A stretch of 64,000 nucleotides of DNA from Haemonchus contortus (GCA_000469685.2 LS997565.1:43050666-43114665), one strand, 5' to 3'. Counted from the first letter of the stretch, positions 42,604-55,930 are shown. The notes: generated from the letters alone by a model not told the origin. Numbers and translations are program-made.

Positions 42604-42895
42604 GTATAAGCCAATCCCCATTGTTACAATTACAACTATAAACTGATCCTCTAGGTAAACAAATGGATAAGCAGAGATTTCCGGTTGTTTTTGAGTCATA
42701 GCCAAATACTAGTACCGCAAATGATGACGATTAATCTCTACAGTGCAGGAATACCTAGGTTGGATTCCCTTTTTACCTGCTCAAAATTACCCAAATGCCA
42801 TCTCATGGGCTCCCATTCAAAACCGATAGGATGTATTTTCTGTTATTGAGGGACAAACGATAGTGTCTTTTAGCGCTTTTCAATCTTACTTTAAC

Positions 42896-43137
42896 ACGCG
42901 CCCCGCACGTCCACTCTTCGGTCCGTATCGTAGTGTCAATTGGATGCGGATATGGTCTATACAATGACTTACGGTGGCCAGCCAATGTGCAAGTCAGTGC
43001 TTTTATCCTCTCATACGAGTCTGGTACCGATTGCCCGACTCCGGAGAAGTAAAGGACGAGTTGGCCCTGTCGGATACCGACCCGGATTCGACCACCGGAT
43101 TGTGAATATGGGAGAGTGCTCCCACTTGCCACTACCC
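42896..43137 (-). mobile_element. tRNA-derived SINE copy, minus strand
   Basis: Contains the reverse of gcaagtcattgta (tacaatgacttacggtggcc), the body ttatcctctcatacgagtctgg and a decayed head with atccgggtcggta. The tail ends in the gggcgcg region near 42896. Diverged. Confidence 0.83.
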
Positions 43138-44808
43138 TTTTCTGTCAATAACTAAATTACCACCATTTCATCCTTCACTGAAATTATCAAGACTAAAGTA
43201 CACGGGACTAGAACGTTATCAGTAACGTTCTTTCAGTGCGCTCAAACGCCGACGCAATACCATAAAAGGAAGAAGAAATGACAGTTGACGTTTTTCGGGA
43301 CAAAAAGACCAATACATAGCCTTCAAGTGATCGTTTTGACGATTCGCAAGTGCAATTATCCTTTTTCGAAAGTTGATCGAAAGCAGTCATCCAACGGCTG
43401 TAGTAATTTCTGGTCAAACTGATCACGATGAATCAGGCTGTGGTATTCAGAGGTAGACAATAGAGTAGTAGATGTGAAGTTGCATAGTAGATTACCATCT
43501 GGGACGGAAGTATGTTCGTCAGGGAGACAATACTTAGCATTATCGTTTAGAAATCAGGTCTAGAAAGGGCGCGATGAGCGTTCGAGGTCCGCTGAATACC
43601 TCTTCGAGGGCCTCTGTCCTCCAGGAACGCCCACTAATGTGCGTGTCGAGTGCCCCTCGAGAGATAGCGCAGTGGAATGGACCATGACATAAAGATAGAT
43701 ATACTGTACCTCCACCATTTGTGCAATTGGCACAACACACAACATAAGAGGCTAATTCTTCTTGGTCTTTTTCTCTGATTCTCTAAACCATTCAATACGA
43801 GCACTGCGATGACGATGTTATCGGAATATAAGGGCTGGGAGGCTTATTAGAATCATTCAGTGCCTCGGAAAAAAATTGATGGAGCATACCTGACAAATAT
43901 GCGGAAGCCAAAGGCTCACAGCCCCATATAAGATAGATCATCCCCCAGTAATTCGGAATGGAGACCAATCCAAGCTGATAATCGAACTTGGGCGGTTCAA
44001 TTGCAGTAATTAAATACTCATTGATTAATGCCTACTCCTCGATAGATAAAGCTTCTATAGCGGTTCAGGTGACCCTCGGACTGAGCACTTCATGTGCTAA
44101 CTTTCTTGGAGCGAGCATAGAATTTTAAAGGAATTTTTTTGAAGAATACATTAAAAGTTGAATGAGATAACACGGCCGAGCTGTCGAGTCAGTGGTAAAC
44201 GATGCTTGTGGAACAACTGGTTTCCCTGCACTCCAATCACACGAGTTTTATCCTTAATTTAATTATTCCATGTCAATGAAAGGAGATGTCTTCGAGAAAA
44301 TTCGGAAACAAGATATTGACAAGTGGGCTGAAACTAAAATATGGTACCTAGTGTCTCTAAAAAATGACATATACAACTATCCAACGAGAAGGGAGGACCG
44401 AAATGATATGGAATCGATTTATTTACCTTTGGCTCAATAAAGAAACTCGGGTTAGTTTACACAGATCGAAATCCGTAAAGAAACAAAATAGCCTCCCCGG
44501 CTTGTTTAGTTTACGATTTTGCGGCAAAGCGCTGGCACGAGAAATGTTAGTCTTTCTAGAAGAAAAAAGATTTGCTTCCAGGGCTGATCCCTGCTCTTTG
44601 ATTGAGCTGGGTTCCTGAACAGAGGAAGTGATTTGAGCTCATGATACCGAAGCAACCTGGAAGTGCATCGACGGTGGCAATGGTTGGGTAGTGAAGTGGA
44701 GGAATGAAGGTTTTCCATGAGGGCACTGATGGATGGAGGGTCAATCACATTAAAAAGCTTCTAGCAAACCTCCGTTCATTTCAGTTCTGATACGTGATAC
44801 AATATATG
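43138..44808. other. Intergenic, no gene recognised
   Basis: Short frames only. A near-palindrome ttgtgcaattggcacaa lies around 43720. Confidence 0.4.
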
Positions 44809-44810
44809 TA

Positions 44811-45703
44811 TTGGGTTGTAACATAAGTTCGTAGAGTTTTTTCACAAAGATTAATTTTAACAAAAAACAATAATTATAATAATAAATTAATCAATGATGT
44901 ATTCTCCTGTTACTGTTTGCGACCTCCTCCAATCTCTCGACCAAATTGTTGATGCCGTTTCGCCAAAAATCGGCCGGTCTGGTGTCGAAGAAGTTGTTGA
45001 GCCAGTTTTCAAGAACCTCTTCGCCATCGAAGATAACACTCCTCATTCGGTTTGACAGAGAGCGGAAAGGTGGTAGTCGATAGGTGCAAGATCCGGAGAG
45101 CACGGTGGATGCTGAAGAACCTCTCATTCAAGCTTTTGGAGTGCTGTTTTGACGACTTGGGCATTATGGGGCCTGACGTTGTCGTGGAGCAAGATGACTT
45201 CACCTTGTCTATCGGGTCTTTTCAGCCGAATAGCCGCACTAACACGGTTTAGCTGGGCAATGTAGACCTCCTTGTTGACAGTAGCATTTCGTTCGAGCAT
45301 TTCCCAGTGCACCGTGCCTTTCCAGTTTCACCAAACGCAAATCATGACCTATTTTGAGTGAAGGTCTTGCTTGACTCTCGGCTTCGGTGTCTCTCCTGGG
45401 GCCACCCAGAAACACACCTAAGACACCTTCCTCGTACACACTGCATATGTCCCGAGCGGCTTCGACTGCTTATTGACCTCGATGAAAAGCATATGTCGAA
45501 AATGCTGATTTTCTTCTCCTGAATATTCCAATTCTGAGCCAGAAAAAAGACGTACAACTAGATTACTCAGAAAAACGAATATAACCATTTTATAGAGGAG
45601 AAAGAGCTCTTTCGAATGAATATATACACTTAGCCAAAAAACAAAGCGAACCGTTGTAAAATGACCCTAACCCAAAACTCTACGAACTTATGTTACAACC
45701 CAA
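44811..45703 (-). mobile_element. Mariner-family DNA transposon, internally deleted and decayed
   Basis: The ends are perfect 30-bp inverted repeats (44811-44840 and 45674-45703), each starting ttgggttgtaacataag, flanked on both sides by TA, the target duplication of Tc1/mariner elements. The minus strand carries the C-terminal part of a mariner transposase: HDNVRPH, then SPDLAP..DYH, with 34 residues between the second and third catalytic aspartates (D34D), and a C-terminal stretch containing RSLSNRM, FFDTRPADFW and INNLVERLEEV. The reading frame is broken by a TAG and TGAs where Trp is expected, and by a one-base loss near DYHL. The element is about 400 bp shorter than a usual 1.3-kb mariner, and the N-terminal DNA-binding half and first catalytic Asp are not recognisable. 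It is not autonomous. Confidence 0.93.
44891..45450 (-). pseudogene. Broken mariner transposase (C-terminal half)
   Basis: Remnant of a DDD-type transposase inside the 893-bp element. Recognisable in order are a weakly conserved WV.PGE..KPRVK..LHSK block, a V.WEML.R block, then KRP...GEVILLHDNVRPH, the SPDLAP/DYH block and a well-conserved last 70 residues. At least three in-frame stops and one frameshift separate these pieces. There is no open N-terminal helix-turn-helix region. No product is expected. Confidence 0.85.
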
Positions 45704-45705
45704 TA

Positions 45706-47177
45706 TTTTATTTGGATTCGAAGACTCAATCGCAGACCTTAATCACGATCAACCAATCCAACGACTCCCTGTTGATGACGATTGCATGGCGCATCCCAAA
45801 TGCATTTTTGACCTATGTATCCCCTACAAAAGGTTAAAAATAAGGGATTGTGACCAATGATCGGCTTCTACTGCTCTGGCTTTAGGCCAAGACCGATTCA
45901 AGGCTGTCGGCCAACTTCCAGCCCAAAGGAGAGAGGAGAAATGTCCATGACTGTTCTCGGGAGGGGATGACAACGATGACCATTAAAATTGATTCTTCAG
46001 GATATCAACAGTCGACTACGTTCTTCGTAGTACAAGTAACTGGTTCTATGATGGGCTACCGTACTCGTTCTTCATTCAGGCTGATTGGCATCTGAAGGGG
46101 ATACTTGTGCCAACACAAACAATCCATCAGAGCACTTGAATTCGCTTAGCTCCTGTTCCCCCAAAACTGACAAAAACGACAGAGACAGTTGTGCCCTTTG
46201 AATGCTCTCTGGCTGCGGTACGGTTTTTTTGTAGCTTTATATGATGTGATGCACAAACCGGACATCGTAACCACTTCGAGCCATTTCGGGCTTATTTTCA
46301 TGGACTAGTCATTAACTACACAACTGACTTTTCTGGAGCAGTAGTTATTCGTAATCTATCAGGAAATCCACAAAACACCATCACCACACCGCTCACAAAC
46401 CACGGTCGCCCACAGGATCGTTGTGGTGCCACCCAAAAAAGAACCTAACAGAGGATGTGCAACTATATTCCTCAACGGTTCACAATACGCAGCGAACCTA
46501 TCTAGTTGTCCCGTTACGCGGCATGTCTTAGTTAGCTGTCTCGCTGCTGGTATACCATTCAAAGTCGTTGCCCGCTACCGAAAAAGAGGGGGTGAGTTTG
46601 GACCAGTTTTGGAGGATATGTCACGCACTATAGTAACCATCATTGAATCACAGCAAAAAGTTGTCATTTACCTTATCGATGTAATTACCAATAGAGGCAT
46701 ATCATCTGTGTATTTCTCCCACTTTCAGAAAAACTTTGAACCTTTTTTGAGATTTTTCCGGAAATTTCATTGTCGAAAAAGAAAAAGAAAGGGATGAAAA
46801 CAACCCAAAACCCAACTCTGTAGTTGACCTAATCCTTGAATATGATCCGATTATAAAACTAATTCGGTGATTATAAAACGGCCCACACGCCCTAATCAAT
46901 GCATCACCTCAATAAAAGCTGTTTCGGACCTAATGAACATGAGCATAATCGAAAAGCAATTTCACCTTGCTTGTCCTTCCTGCAGACTGGTCTCGATAGA
47001 TCACGAAAAAGTAAGAAAAGTGAAGTAATTGAATAAAAAAACCTATAATAAAAGGGTAAAAGTTTTCGGCGTTAATCAATCTCGTCTCCCGCACTCGACT
47101 TCCATTTAAAATTTTTTTTCCAGAATATAATACCAACAATAAATGTTACCATTACCATAACTACCATATGCACGAAA
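45706..47177. other. Intergenic, no gene recognised
   Basis: A 124-codon plus-strand frame at 46423-46797 has a Lys/Arg-rich end and no known domain. A lone SINE-tail-like atggcgcatccc lies at about 45786. Confidence 0.4.
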
Positions 47178-47465
47178 TGAGGTTAGTGACAAGAGGCGCG
47201 CAGGTACAACTTCGAGCCGCAGATCAAATTCCGGATCGATACACTACTAGGCACGCCGAGCCTACCAACCGGCCAGGCTCATTCATACAATGCCAGACTC
47301 ATGTGGGAGGATAAAAGCACCGATTTATACATTGGCTGACCACCGCAAGTCATTGTATAGGCCACATACGCACTTATTACACCACTACGATCCGAATGGA
47401 AGTCGAGTGCGGTGGCGCATCCCTCAGACGGGATTGATTAACGCCAAAAAACTTTATCCTTTATC
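47178..47465 (+). mobile_element. tRNA-derived SINE copy with decayed head
   Basis: The head is changed (gttagtgacaagaggcgcgc), but the body and tail are excellent: ccgcaagtcattgtatagg, ggcgcatccctcagacggg, then gattaacgcc and an actttatcc end. The tail is almost identical to that of the 52.9-kb copy, which suggests one subfamily. Confidence 0.88.
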
Positions 47466-50400
47466 TATAGTAAGACCTTGTCTTTAGTTTTGCCTGCTTA
47501 GAAAAGCTCAATTAGTATATTGATTCCACGTAATTGAGCTCAAACCCTCTGGCTAAAGGCTCATGCAAAACTTAGCATGATCACTTGGAGCTTGAGAAGT
47601 TAAGTGTGAAACCAGCATTTAAGAAAGAGTTCTCAAGAAAATTTATTTGTTCTGGGGTTAAATCTCAATAAAGATTGGCTTGTTTGAGAATAGTTGGGGG
47701 GAGAAGGAAAAGTAGAAGGAGACGGTAAGTCACGAGTTTCAAAGGCAAATGGAGAAAACAGGATCAGGCCCCTCCCGACAAGACATAATCAACGAATAAA
47801 CGACGGTGTTTTTGTCGAAAGTGAGAAAGCAAAGAAGTGAGAGATGGGCAACGCGAAATTTGTCAACAACGATTTAATGGCTTGGAAACACCGCTGTGAC
47901 TCTGAGCAAATGACTTTCCCATTGCAGTTTCGAAAACATTCCCAGCGAATTGCATTAGTCAGAATTTCGCGAGAAGCGTCCCCTACAAAACGCATGTAAT
48001 TCCAAGAACTTGAATTTAAAATGAGTCATTTGCCGGCTACATGGGGCAGACCGTTCGTTGTGGGGGAACGGGTGACATCATCCTAACGGCGGTTCTTGTT
48101 ACCTCCAAAAAAACCCGTCTCAGTATCAAATCAGGCAGAACACTCGCCTCTGAAATCTCAAGGTAGGAAAAATCCCTCCCACCAGGGTCACGTGCTCATA
48201 AAAAGTTATTGAGAATTTTATTAGAAATTTATTAAAAATTCAAATTTAAATTTATCAAAATAATAAAAGTAACTAACAATACAACTTGATAGACTCTTAA
48301 GACTAGTTTTGCGAATCGCGATGTCTATGGAAGATTTTATATGAGCTCCTTATGAGCTTCAATATGGCCGTACTTCAAATTTTAAAGTAGAATAGAGTAA
48401 AATGTCTCGAAGAAGGTGATACACTAGGAAATGTGTGAAACTTATTAGATAGTGGACAACTTTGAAAGTTAGACTCGAGAGTTAGCCTTCCTGCCTCTTG
48501 ACAACAGACCGCCTTCGAGTGGCCGTGTTTTAGTGGATGACTGAGAACTTAGCGTAGGGAAAGTAAGCTATAAGACAGGGGGAGCAACTCGTCCAGCGCC
48601 CTCAAATAACGACAGAAACGAAGGCTCATTCAAGCGAATTTTGGCAAACTCTTCCTGTATTTCTGACTACTAACATTTGCACTTTAGTTTTTCTCCCTCA
48701 CTTGAATCATTATGACCTTGAAAGGCGAAGTACGTCATATCATGATGTCATATCTCCTGCATGGAGTAGTAATGAAGTAGTAGAATGATGGCGAGATAGC
48801 CACCGAAAAAGATAATTGGAGGCTAAATAAGAAAAGATCTGGACTGTTTCTGTGTCACCTCACAGATAAAGGGAAAAATCCCTTATTAGAAATGTCAACT
48901 TTATTTTGACTATTCCTTCTGTTGCACTAAATATGTGAAGTTGTAAAAAAATTAGTCAATCAGAAAATTTGAAAAATCAAAAAATGAAAATTCAGTACGG
49001 GAACCAAATTCCTACGGTGACCTTACGATGTAATGAAATACAACATCGTCGTAACTGAACGAAAAAAAAGACCTCGGACAAAGGCATGGGCACAGGGGTG
49101 GTGTGACCATCTTGTATCACCACCAAGAGCTCGTGTAGGATCCCCATCCGGATCACTGTACAATGTGGGTTCCTACTTCGAATTCTTATTTTTATGGAGT
49201 TGTATGCCAACAAGTAAATGAATGTTTATAGTACATAATAGTGGCTTACCGCCTTTTTCAGCGTCCTCCGCAAGGTAGGATCCATGACTGGGTCGAAATC
49301 TTTGAAGTGCGATTGACACCTTGAGCCCTCCTCCTTTCAATGGTGTTTCCAGTAAAACGAGTCGACGCAGTTCTACTGCGGATGATGCAATGCAACCTAT
49401 AGATTTTTAGTTCGAAAAATCGTCTAAAACATCAAAAATCAATAAAAGTAATCGATAAGGCGATCAAAAACTGCAAAAGGATTGGTATTTTTGCGACGAA
49501 TTATGCGCACATCCATTCTAACTTCCGTTTAGAATCACAGGAGCATTTATGTGGTTTGGGTGCCACCGATTTTTTCAGACGCTTTTGCTTTTTTAGATGT
49601 CCTCGATTTACCTTTCCAACTTCACAGCAAAGATGGTTAGTCCTGGCAGGCACATACCTTTGAGGGCCTTCCAAAAGAGTTCTTCACATTTTTCTGATTT
49701 TTTGGATGCATGTGTCATCAATCCTTGGTACTAGGGAAAGAATGCACAAGGTATGGGCGGGATAGTGCGAAATGGCGGACAGATATATTTGGGATCGTTC
49801 AAAGATCAAGTTGCCTCCGCAGGCCGACTGAATTTTCCCATCGTGCGTGGTCAGTGATCGGCGGTGAACTTGTCTGGGAACACAAAACTAGCTAGTGGCA
49901 ATTCGTCTGGGTGGAAAACAGTACTCGGTTGTGGGCGAAGCCATTGCGTGGGCGAAAGACATCTCAAAATAGGCTTTATAGTTCGGGAAGTTTTTCCCGT
50001 GTCTTCCTTGGTCAGAAACTATGACGTTATTGAACATCTTCCCTTTTTTAGAAATTGAGGGATGCCATTTCAAGGCCATCACTCAGCGATCGTCAGGATG
50101 TCCTTTTGGAGGTAAGAGGGCAATTTCATTGTCCGCCTTTCATCATGCCATCGTACGCTAAGGGCATCTCCGGGGTCGTTCCTATTACGTAAACAGAAAC
50201 CAACGAAAAACGAGCACTTCTCGAAAAGTTGGGGCAGCTCGCTGAGGTTCTCCAGCTAAGGACGGGTATATACGGACGTATGCGTATTGATTGGGCAGTT
50301 GTACCTGCACCCTAACTATGCTGCTGTGGTCAGGCACGTGAGCACTTACCCGGCCCATTTACTAGACCCGATTACCGAATAAGTCCCATGTGAAGGATCA

Positions 50401-52891
50401 TAGCAAACTATGTACACCTGTTATTCGAGGCGGAGTCGCCGCAGAAATTTGAGGCTCAGTCTCCGTTCTCCTGACAGATTCTCCAGCAAAAGTTGTTGGA
50501 GAGGCGATTACGTATCAGAGGAGATGAAGTGTAGCGTTGTTGCTGCGAAAAGCTGATCAGAAAAGGCGTGGTCTAAGTTGGAAGTCTGCCAGGAACGCCT
50601 TCTTGGGAAGTCCCGCCCTCGAAAGGACAAGCATCATAGTGAGGAAGGTCTATGAATAGGCAAGCTAAGAGGCAATTGATGAATTTGCAAGGGTTAAAGA
50701 AGTAAAGCAAAATAGAAAAAAAATGACACGGTATAATACCAAGGTATAGGATATTTATATCGAAAATATTCAAACTGTTCATACTGCGCTCAATAGGAGA
50801 AAGGAAGAGGAGGGAATAAAATCGAAACAAACCAGAGATTGGAACCCTGGGAACCCTGAACCACTCGTTTTGGAAGCGATTTTTGGTTTCGCTTTTTCTG
50901 GGAAACCAATTAAGACCTACGATCCATAATGGAACCCATCCACAGACATTGACGGCCGAAGCGCTTAGCGCAGTCATCGAAACTTCGGCCTTCGATTTGC
51001 CCACCTGTCTAATAGAGACTTTTTAAGTTCAGTCCAGCTCGATAATAGTCCCTCGTTTATGATATCCCATCGAACAACCAGCAAATTTGGGGGCAAGGCC
51101 CATGTGAAGATCCCAATATGCTCGACAAGACAATTTTTGCGGGACACGGATTTTGTGCTACAGTAACCAGCACGGAGGGGGACAGAAGAGACATCAGACG
51201 GTCAAGAAAAACTCGTTCACATACGGCGCAACAGGAAAAGATAAGGGACAAATTTGTGTGGGCGAATTGAACACATCAAAGGTTAAATAGCCCGAAATTC
51301 AAGACAAGACCTACGGCTCAGGTTACCATATCACAAGACTAGCGAACCTCAGCGAAACCTGAAATCTGGTTATCCCTACCCTAATAAAAATAGGCTTTCT
51401 ATGGGATTCGTCAGTGAACACCCTAAATTTCGGGCGACGATCGATTGCGGATTTCTTGAGAGGGAATCGCTATGTGGGGCATCGAGTTCCTTCATCGCTC
51501 ATAACGAATCATCAAAATTCATTGAAATATTTCTATTGACAAAGTAAAGTGGTAATTACCCACATTGAAAGGAAATTACTTGGGTAATTAGCCATGGGGA
51601 AACTGCTGACGAATAGGCGCCCTATCGATTTGTGCCGGATTTCATTGAAGCAGAATAATGACGGGATGGTTCGAGGAACAAGCCTTTCGTATTGATCGAT
51701 ATGGGAGGCGGAAGAAGTTTTTGGAAGCTATTGATTGGTAGTGAAGACGATCGATTCCTGAGAAATTATTGATCGATACCGGAAGCGGGAGATTTCTAAC
51801 GACCCTTGAGCTGAGCCGTAAACCTGTAGGGATCCCCAAGTATGAAGGGGTAACAAAGAACGACGGGGTTAGATAGTAAACGGATGAAAATGGGTGGTCT
51901 AAAGGCCCGCATACAATCACAAACGAAAGAAATCGGCGATCAATCGGCAAAGAGAAAGAAAAAAGAAGTCTGTCGGTAGGTAGATACTTGAAGACGGGAT
52001 TACATAGGAAAAAACACGGAATGGGCGATTTTCTGGTGGGAGCCAGAGGGGTGGCGCAGAAAAATCGCTGCCCAGGCTTATTTCTAACGACCGGGTGGGA
52101 GCTATGGCACACGACTTCGCTCCGCCTTATTTCCAAGGAAGCCTTCATGTTTCCCGATGTCAGTGTTAGTAAAGTGCAATGGCGAAAGTTGTCAGTAAAA
52201 TGTAATTGCCGTTAGAAGGGTTGTCTTAGTATTTCGAGCGGACACAGACGTTTTCAAGCGTTTGACGGAATGTTCATAAATGATATGCCTTTGCTGTAGC
52301 CAATATTAATATTTGATGATGTGGGAGATAAAAAGGCTTTTCAAGGAAGTCTATCCCATTGAACGGCAGCAAATGGACATGTAGAGGAGCTCCCTGATGT
52401 GGGCTGGGAATCGACCGACTTCGAAAACGACAGCTGTTTTGGGAATTCTTTCACGAGAGCACTTGTCTGTTCAGTGAACATGAACTGCGTGAAATCCGAA
52501 GTGTTGTTGCGAAAAGAATTGAGATGAGTTTCAGAGGAATGGGTACCATCATGAGTTTGGGAGTGTATTCGGGCCTTTTCGGAAATTTTGAAAATGGAGG
52601 GGCGGGGTTTTGCTACTTCATGGTTACCCTCACCTGGTTCTCTGCTGCTTTATAGCTTTCAAGAGTCGAAGTGGAATAGCGGTGAGATGTGAGAAAAAGA
52701 GGATGTGAGAGGTTCAACATCTAGAGCACATTCCTCATGTCCTTTGAAATGGTTCTTTTTAATGCACAAAGGCACAACCATCAAGAAACCTTTTTTAGTA
52801 GCTGTAGCGGTTCCTGGTGTTGCAGGAATAAGGCTTACTATTGGGATTACAAGGTTTTGTTCCACTTAATGTAATCTGTAAAGTCTCTACA
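47466..52891. other. Intergenic, no gene recognised
   Basis: Minus-strand frames at 50573-51004 (143 codons) and 51642-52148 (168 codons) fall in purine-rich plus-strand sequence and show only compositionally biased S/F/P-rich peptides. No gene is supported. Confidence 0.4.
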
Positions 52892-53095
52892 GGGAGGCAA
52901 GTGGTGTAGTGGCAAGAGGCGCACTTCACACACTCATGATCCAGGGTTCAAATTCTCGATCGATATCCGCCTAAGCACCAGACCACCGCAAGTTCTGGTA
53001 TAGGCAACATACACCACTACGATTCTGTATGGAAGTCGAACGCGTGGGCGCATCCCTCAGACGGGATTGACTATCGCCCAAAGACTTTATCTCTT
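52892..53095 (+). mobile_element. SINE copy with central deletion
   Basis: A-box tggtgtagtggcaagagg and B-box region gggttcaaattctcgatcga are present. The sequence then jumps from gcctaagcaccag to accaccgcaag, losing about 90 central bases, and ends with ggcgcatccctcagacggg and an actttatc tail. Confidence 0.88.
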
Positions 53096-54969
53096 AATTT
53101 TAAAATATAACCCTCTCCTTCGGAATCAAAATGAAAGATTCTTGATCTGTTGGAGAGATGAGGCATTGAAGCTTCCCCTTCACCAGAGCAGCCGGCTCCA
53201 AGTTTCCGAGGTGAAAACCGATGAGTAGGCTTTGCATTGAGCGATCAGCGGTAGGACAAGTGTCACCTCGTGCATAATGCTGTTACTGAAGAGGGTTTGA
53301 CAAAGAGGCTACTATGTTGCCGAGAGAGCGCAGACAAACATACGCTAATGCGTGAGCGCTCCAACTATATTCTCGCCATTTATCGCATATTTAAGCATTA
53401 TCTCGAATATGCGATATCTATATTATTACTAAAGAGATTCCTAGAAATCTATAATCCATAATGAAACGTCTACGACAAGGAGAAAACGTTGTTGTTTAAT
53501 GCTGTCGAATCGTCTATATATTGTATATCGCTGTCGGCTATTTTTGCTGACGGCTTTTGTTGAGTGAAATCAATCCTAATTCAATCAGATGCATATAGAG
53601 CCGTTGCAATGTCTTTCGAATTGCTGCTCGTTTGTTTATTTCCCTTATTTTTCTTACTTTCACAGATTACGCCATACAATCTTGAGGGAGGGACAAAGGG
53701 GTTACCTGTCTCTATGCTACGAGCTTTCTTCTTAGCAAGTGTAACTCCTTTTCTGCCAGGGTAGACTGAATTAGAAGCCCACTCCATGAGCGCGTCGCTT
53801 TTCCTAGTTGTTTCAGTTGTCTACTCCTGGGAAAAGTAATCGCTCAAAAGAGTATTATGTGGAATTACTTGGAAGTATCACTTGCAAAAGCATACTGACG
53901 CTAAATAAGCCGTTCCATCGGGTAAAATCAGTCAAGTGCAGAATGACTGTCGGCTCAATCTTCGAAGTTTTCTGTGGAAGCTTTGTGGGAGCAAAATGAG
54001 ATGCTCAATTTATTTTGAAAGAACGGTTCAGAATGGGCCACCCTGATCGGCGAAAGGAACGACTACAAATTTCATCGACAGTCGTTTGAGCAGTATGATA
54101 GCGAAGGGTTTCTAAGCCGTGATGGACAATCCGCGAGACTGATGGAGCCCTTAGTTCCGAAAGTTGTGATGAGTGATAAGCCAACATTCGTTCCAAAGAC
54201 CCAAAATGATCGGTCAACACCGCAAAGGACGACTGATCGTCTTGGAAGGTGAAGTTCGGAGCGGCCCAGTTTAATCCAGTTTAAATGTTATTTAAATAGG
54301 GAAAAAGGATTTTCAACTATAAAAATGTTACCGTAAATATGTTAGGACGAGTGGGCTCATAACAAAAAGTGAAAGAGTGATGGGAGACTGAAAGACTGAC
54401 TGGGACATAGTGTACGAAAAGGTCGTCGACTCTTTCCGGGAGCAGTCCAGAAACGCGCTCGAAAATCCGAAAAAAAGATACTGAGACTGAGTTCGTGGAA
54501 GAATCAGCTGGAGGGCTACCATTGGCGAAGTAAATATTTGTTGGACGATTGGTAAATACAGCTGAAATATGCCACCCATTTAGTTTCGTGGGGATCGTCG
54601 GAGTCAACCGATGAGCAAGTCAATATTTATTACCTACTAAGAGGATTAGCAAGATGCAGGAACACGAGAAATGGTGATTTTCATAAGCTGGGGACATTCG
54701 AAAATTTTATTGCCGACAGGTGGTGGAAGATGATCCATAAGCTGATCGCACCTGAGCACAGGTGAGGTAGGTGATCCAAGAAGTGCCTCTAGAAAAAACT
54801 GGAAAGAAGAGCGACTGTTCCTTGCTTGGAACATACGGCAGCAGAGGCGCGGGGAGGGGGGGAGGGGCGGGGGTACAGGTGTCCTGGTCAAATCGCAACC
54901 TATAGCAAGTAAATGAGGTATTGGCCAGTCAGTCGATGCGATGCGAGTCAGTAATATTATCTTTCCCAA
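53096..54969. other. Intergenic, no gene recognised
   Basis: No domain-bearing frame. 54360-54860 is purine-biased and ends in the G-rich tract. Confidence 0.4.
54838..54872 (+). repeat. G-rich tract
   Basis: gcggggagggggggaggggc followed by ggggg gives four or more runs of at least four G within about 30 bases, a G-quadruplex-capable pattern. Confidence 0.6.
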
Positions 54970-55087
54970 GAGTCCGGTTTGATCGACCCCGGAAGGATAG
55001 TGGGCTTGGGCGTCTTGGGTCGGTATCGATCGGGTCTTGATCCCGGGACCATGCACATGTGACACCGCTTGACGTACACCACCTCTT
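54970..55087 (-). mobile_element. SINE head fragment, minus strand
   Basis: The reverse strand contains tggtgtacgtcaagcgg, ggtcccgggatcaagacccgatcgatacc and ccaagcccactatccttccggggtcgatc-type sequence, matching the first 120 bases of the SINE. The body and its own tail are missing here. Confidence 0.75.
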
Positions 55088-55230
55088 TTCTGTTACTGAG
55101 TTACGTTCACATTATTTTCTTACCAATTCGTTTCTACCAGGTTGAGTAAATCTGATAGACTTCCGCTCTTATTGTGTTTGGAGTGGTGACTGATTGTGAG
55201 ATTATTGGGGCAGATTCCCATGTTTTGGCA

Positions 55231-55300
55231 TCGATCGATCCCGTTTTGAGGCTGGGAGCATAGACGCATCCCAAAACGGGATCGATCGAAGTCAAAAAAT
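55231..55300. repeat. Perfect 18-nt inverted repeat made of two opposed SINE tails
   Basis: Arms 55231-55248 and 55272-55289 are exact reverse complements around a 23-base spacer (left arm begins tcgatcgatcccgttttg). Each arm is the gggatcgatc part of the SINE tail, pointing in opposite directions, and the right one continues as aagtcaaaaaatg like a SINE end. It probably arose by tail-to-tail insertion rather than as a functional hairpin. Confidence 0.75.
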
Positions 55301-55878
55301 GTTTTGTCATTTTTGTGCCTCATTTTTGTGCCTCCCAATTTGATGTTGGAGCTCAATGAGCTCGAGCATATCCCATGCTGGCCGAGTTTTCGCGGAGCTA
55401 ATGCGTCCTAACGAGGTACGCACTGATGGAGCCAACTGCCATCGTCGCCAACAATTCACTCAGTCAACTCATTTTGCCATATAGCTCCTCTCTTGTTTGC
55501 TCTCTTTCTTCCTGAGCTCAAGCATTCGGCTGGTCGTTTTCGTTGATTTTTATTTATTTATTCTCCTTTACTAACCATCCTTATCAACCCTCAACTGATC
55601 ATTGACTACTTGGCATTTGTTCTGTTCATTCGGCTGCAATCATAGACTGTAGTCGGTAGCTTGGCTTTTACCCAGACCCAGAAACAGCTGAAACGATGTC
55701 GTTCGAATGCCAAAGTTGTGCGGCCCTTAAGATTTTAGCTTGGGTCAGATAACCCGAGCTTCAGATCTATGTGGGCTCGATTTTTTCATGCCCAATTGGA
55801 AGGAGAAACGGAAAACACTCTTGTAATCACTGGTCGAGAGACCGTTGTTCAAGACAGAAGGCAACTGAAGACCTTCCC

Positions 55879-55930
55879 GATCCTGATTGAAACTGGTTGC
55901 GTGGCGCATTCAAAAATAGTTGTTCATGAC
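55879..55930 (+). mobile_element. SINE tail fragment
   Basis: gattgaaactggttgcgtggcgcattc resembles the SINE tail gattctgaatggaagtcgaatgcgtggcgc. It lies inside a 103-codon open frame (55769-56080), which lowers the case for that frame being a gene. Confidence 0.4.

Noticed and set aside
50573..52148. Minus-strand frames of 143 and 168 codons as exons
   Set aside because: No homology recognised and the composition is explained by purine-rich plus-strand sequence.
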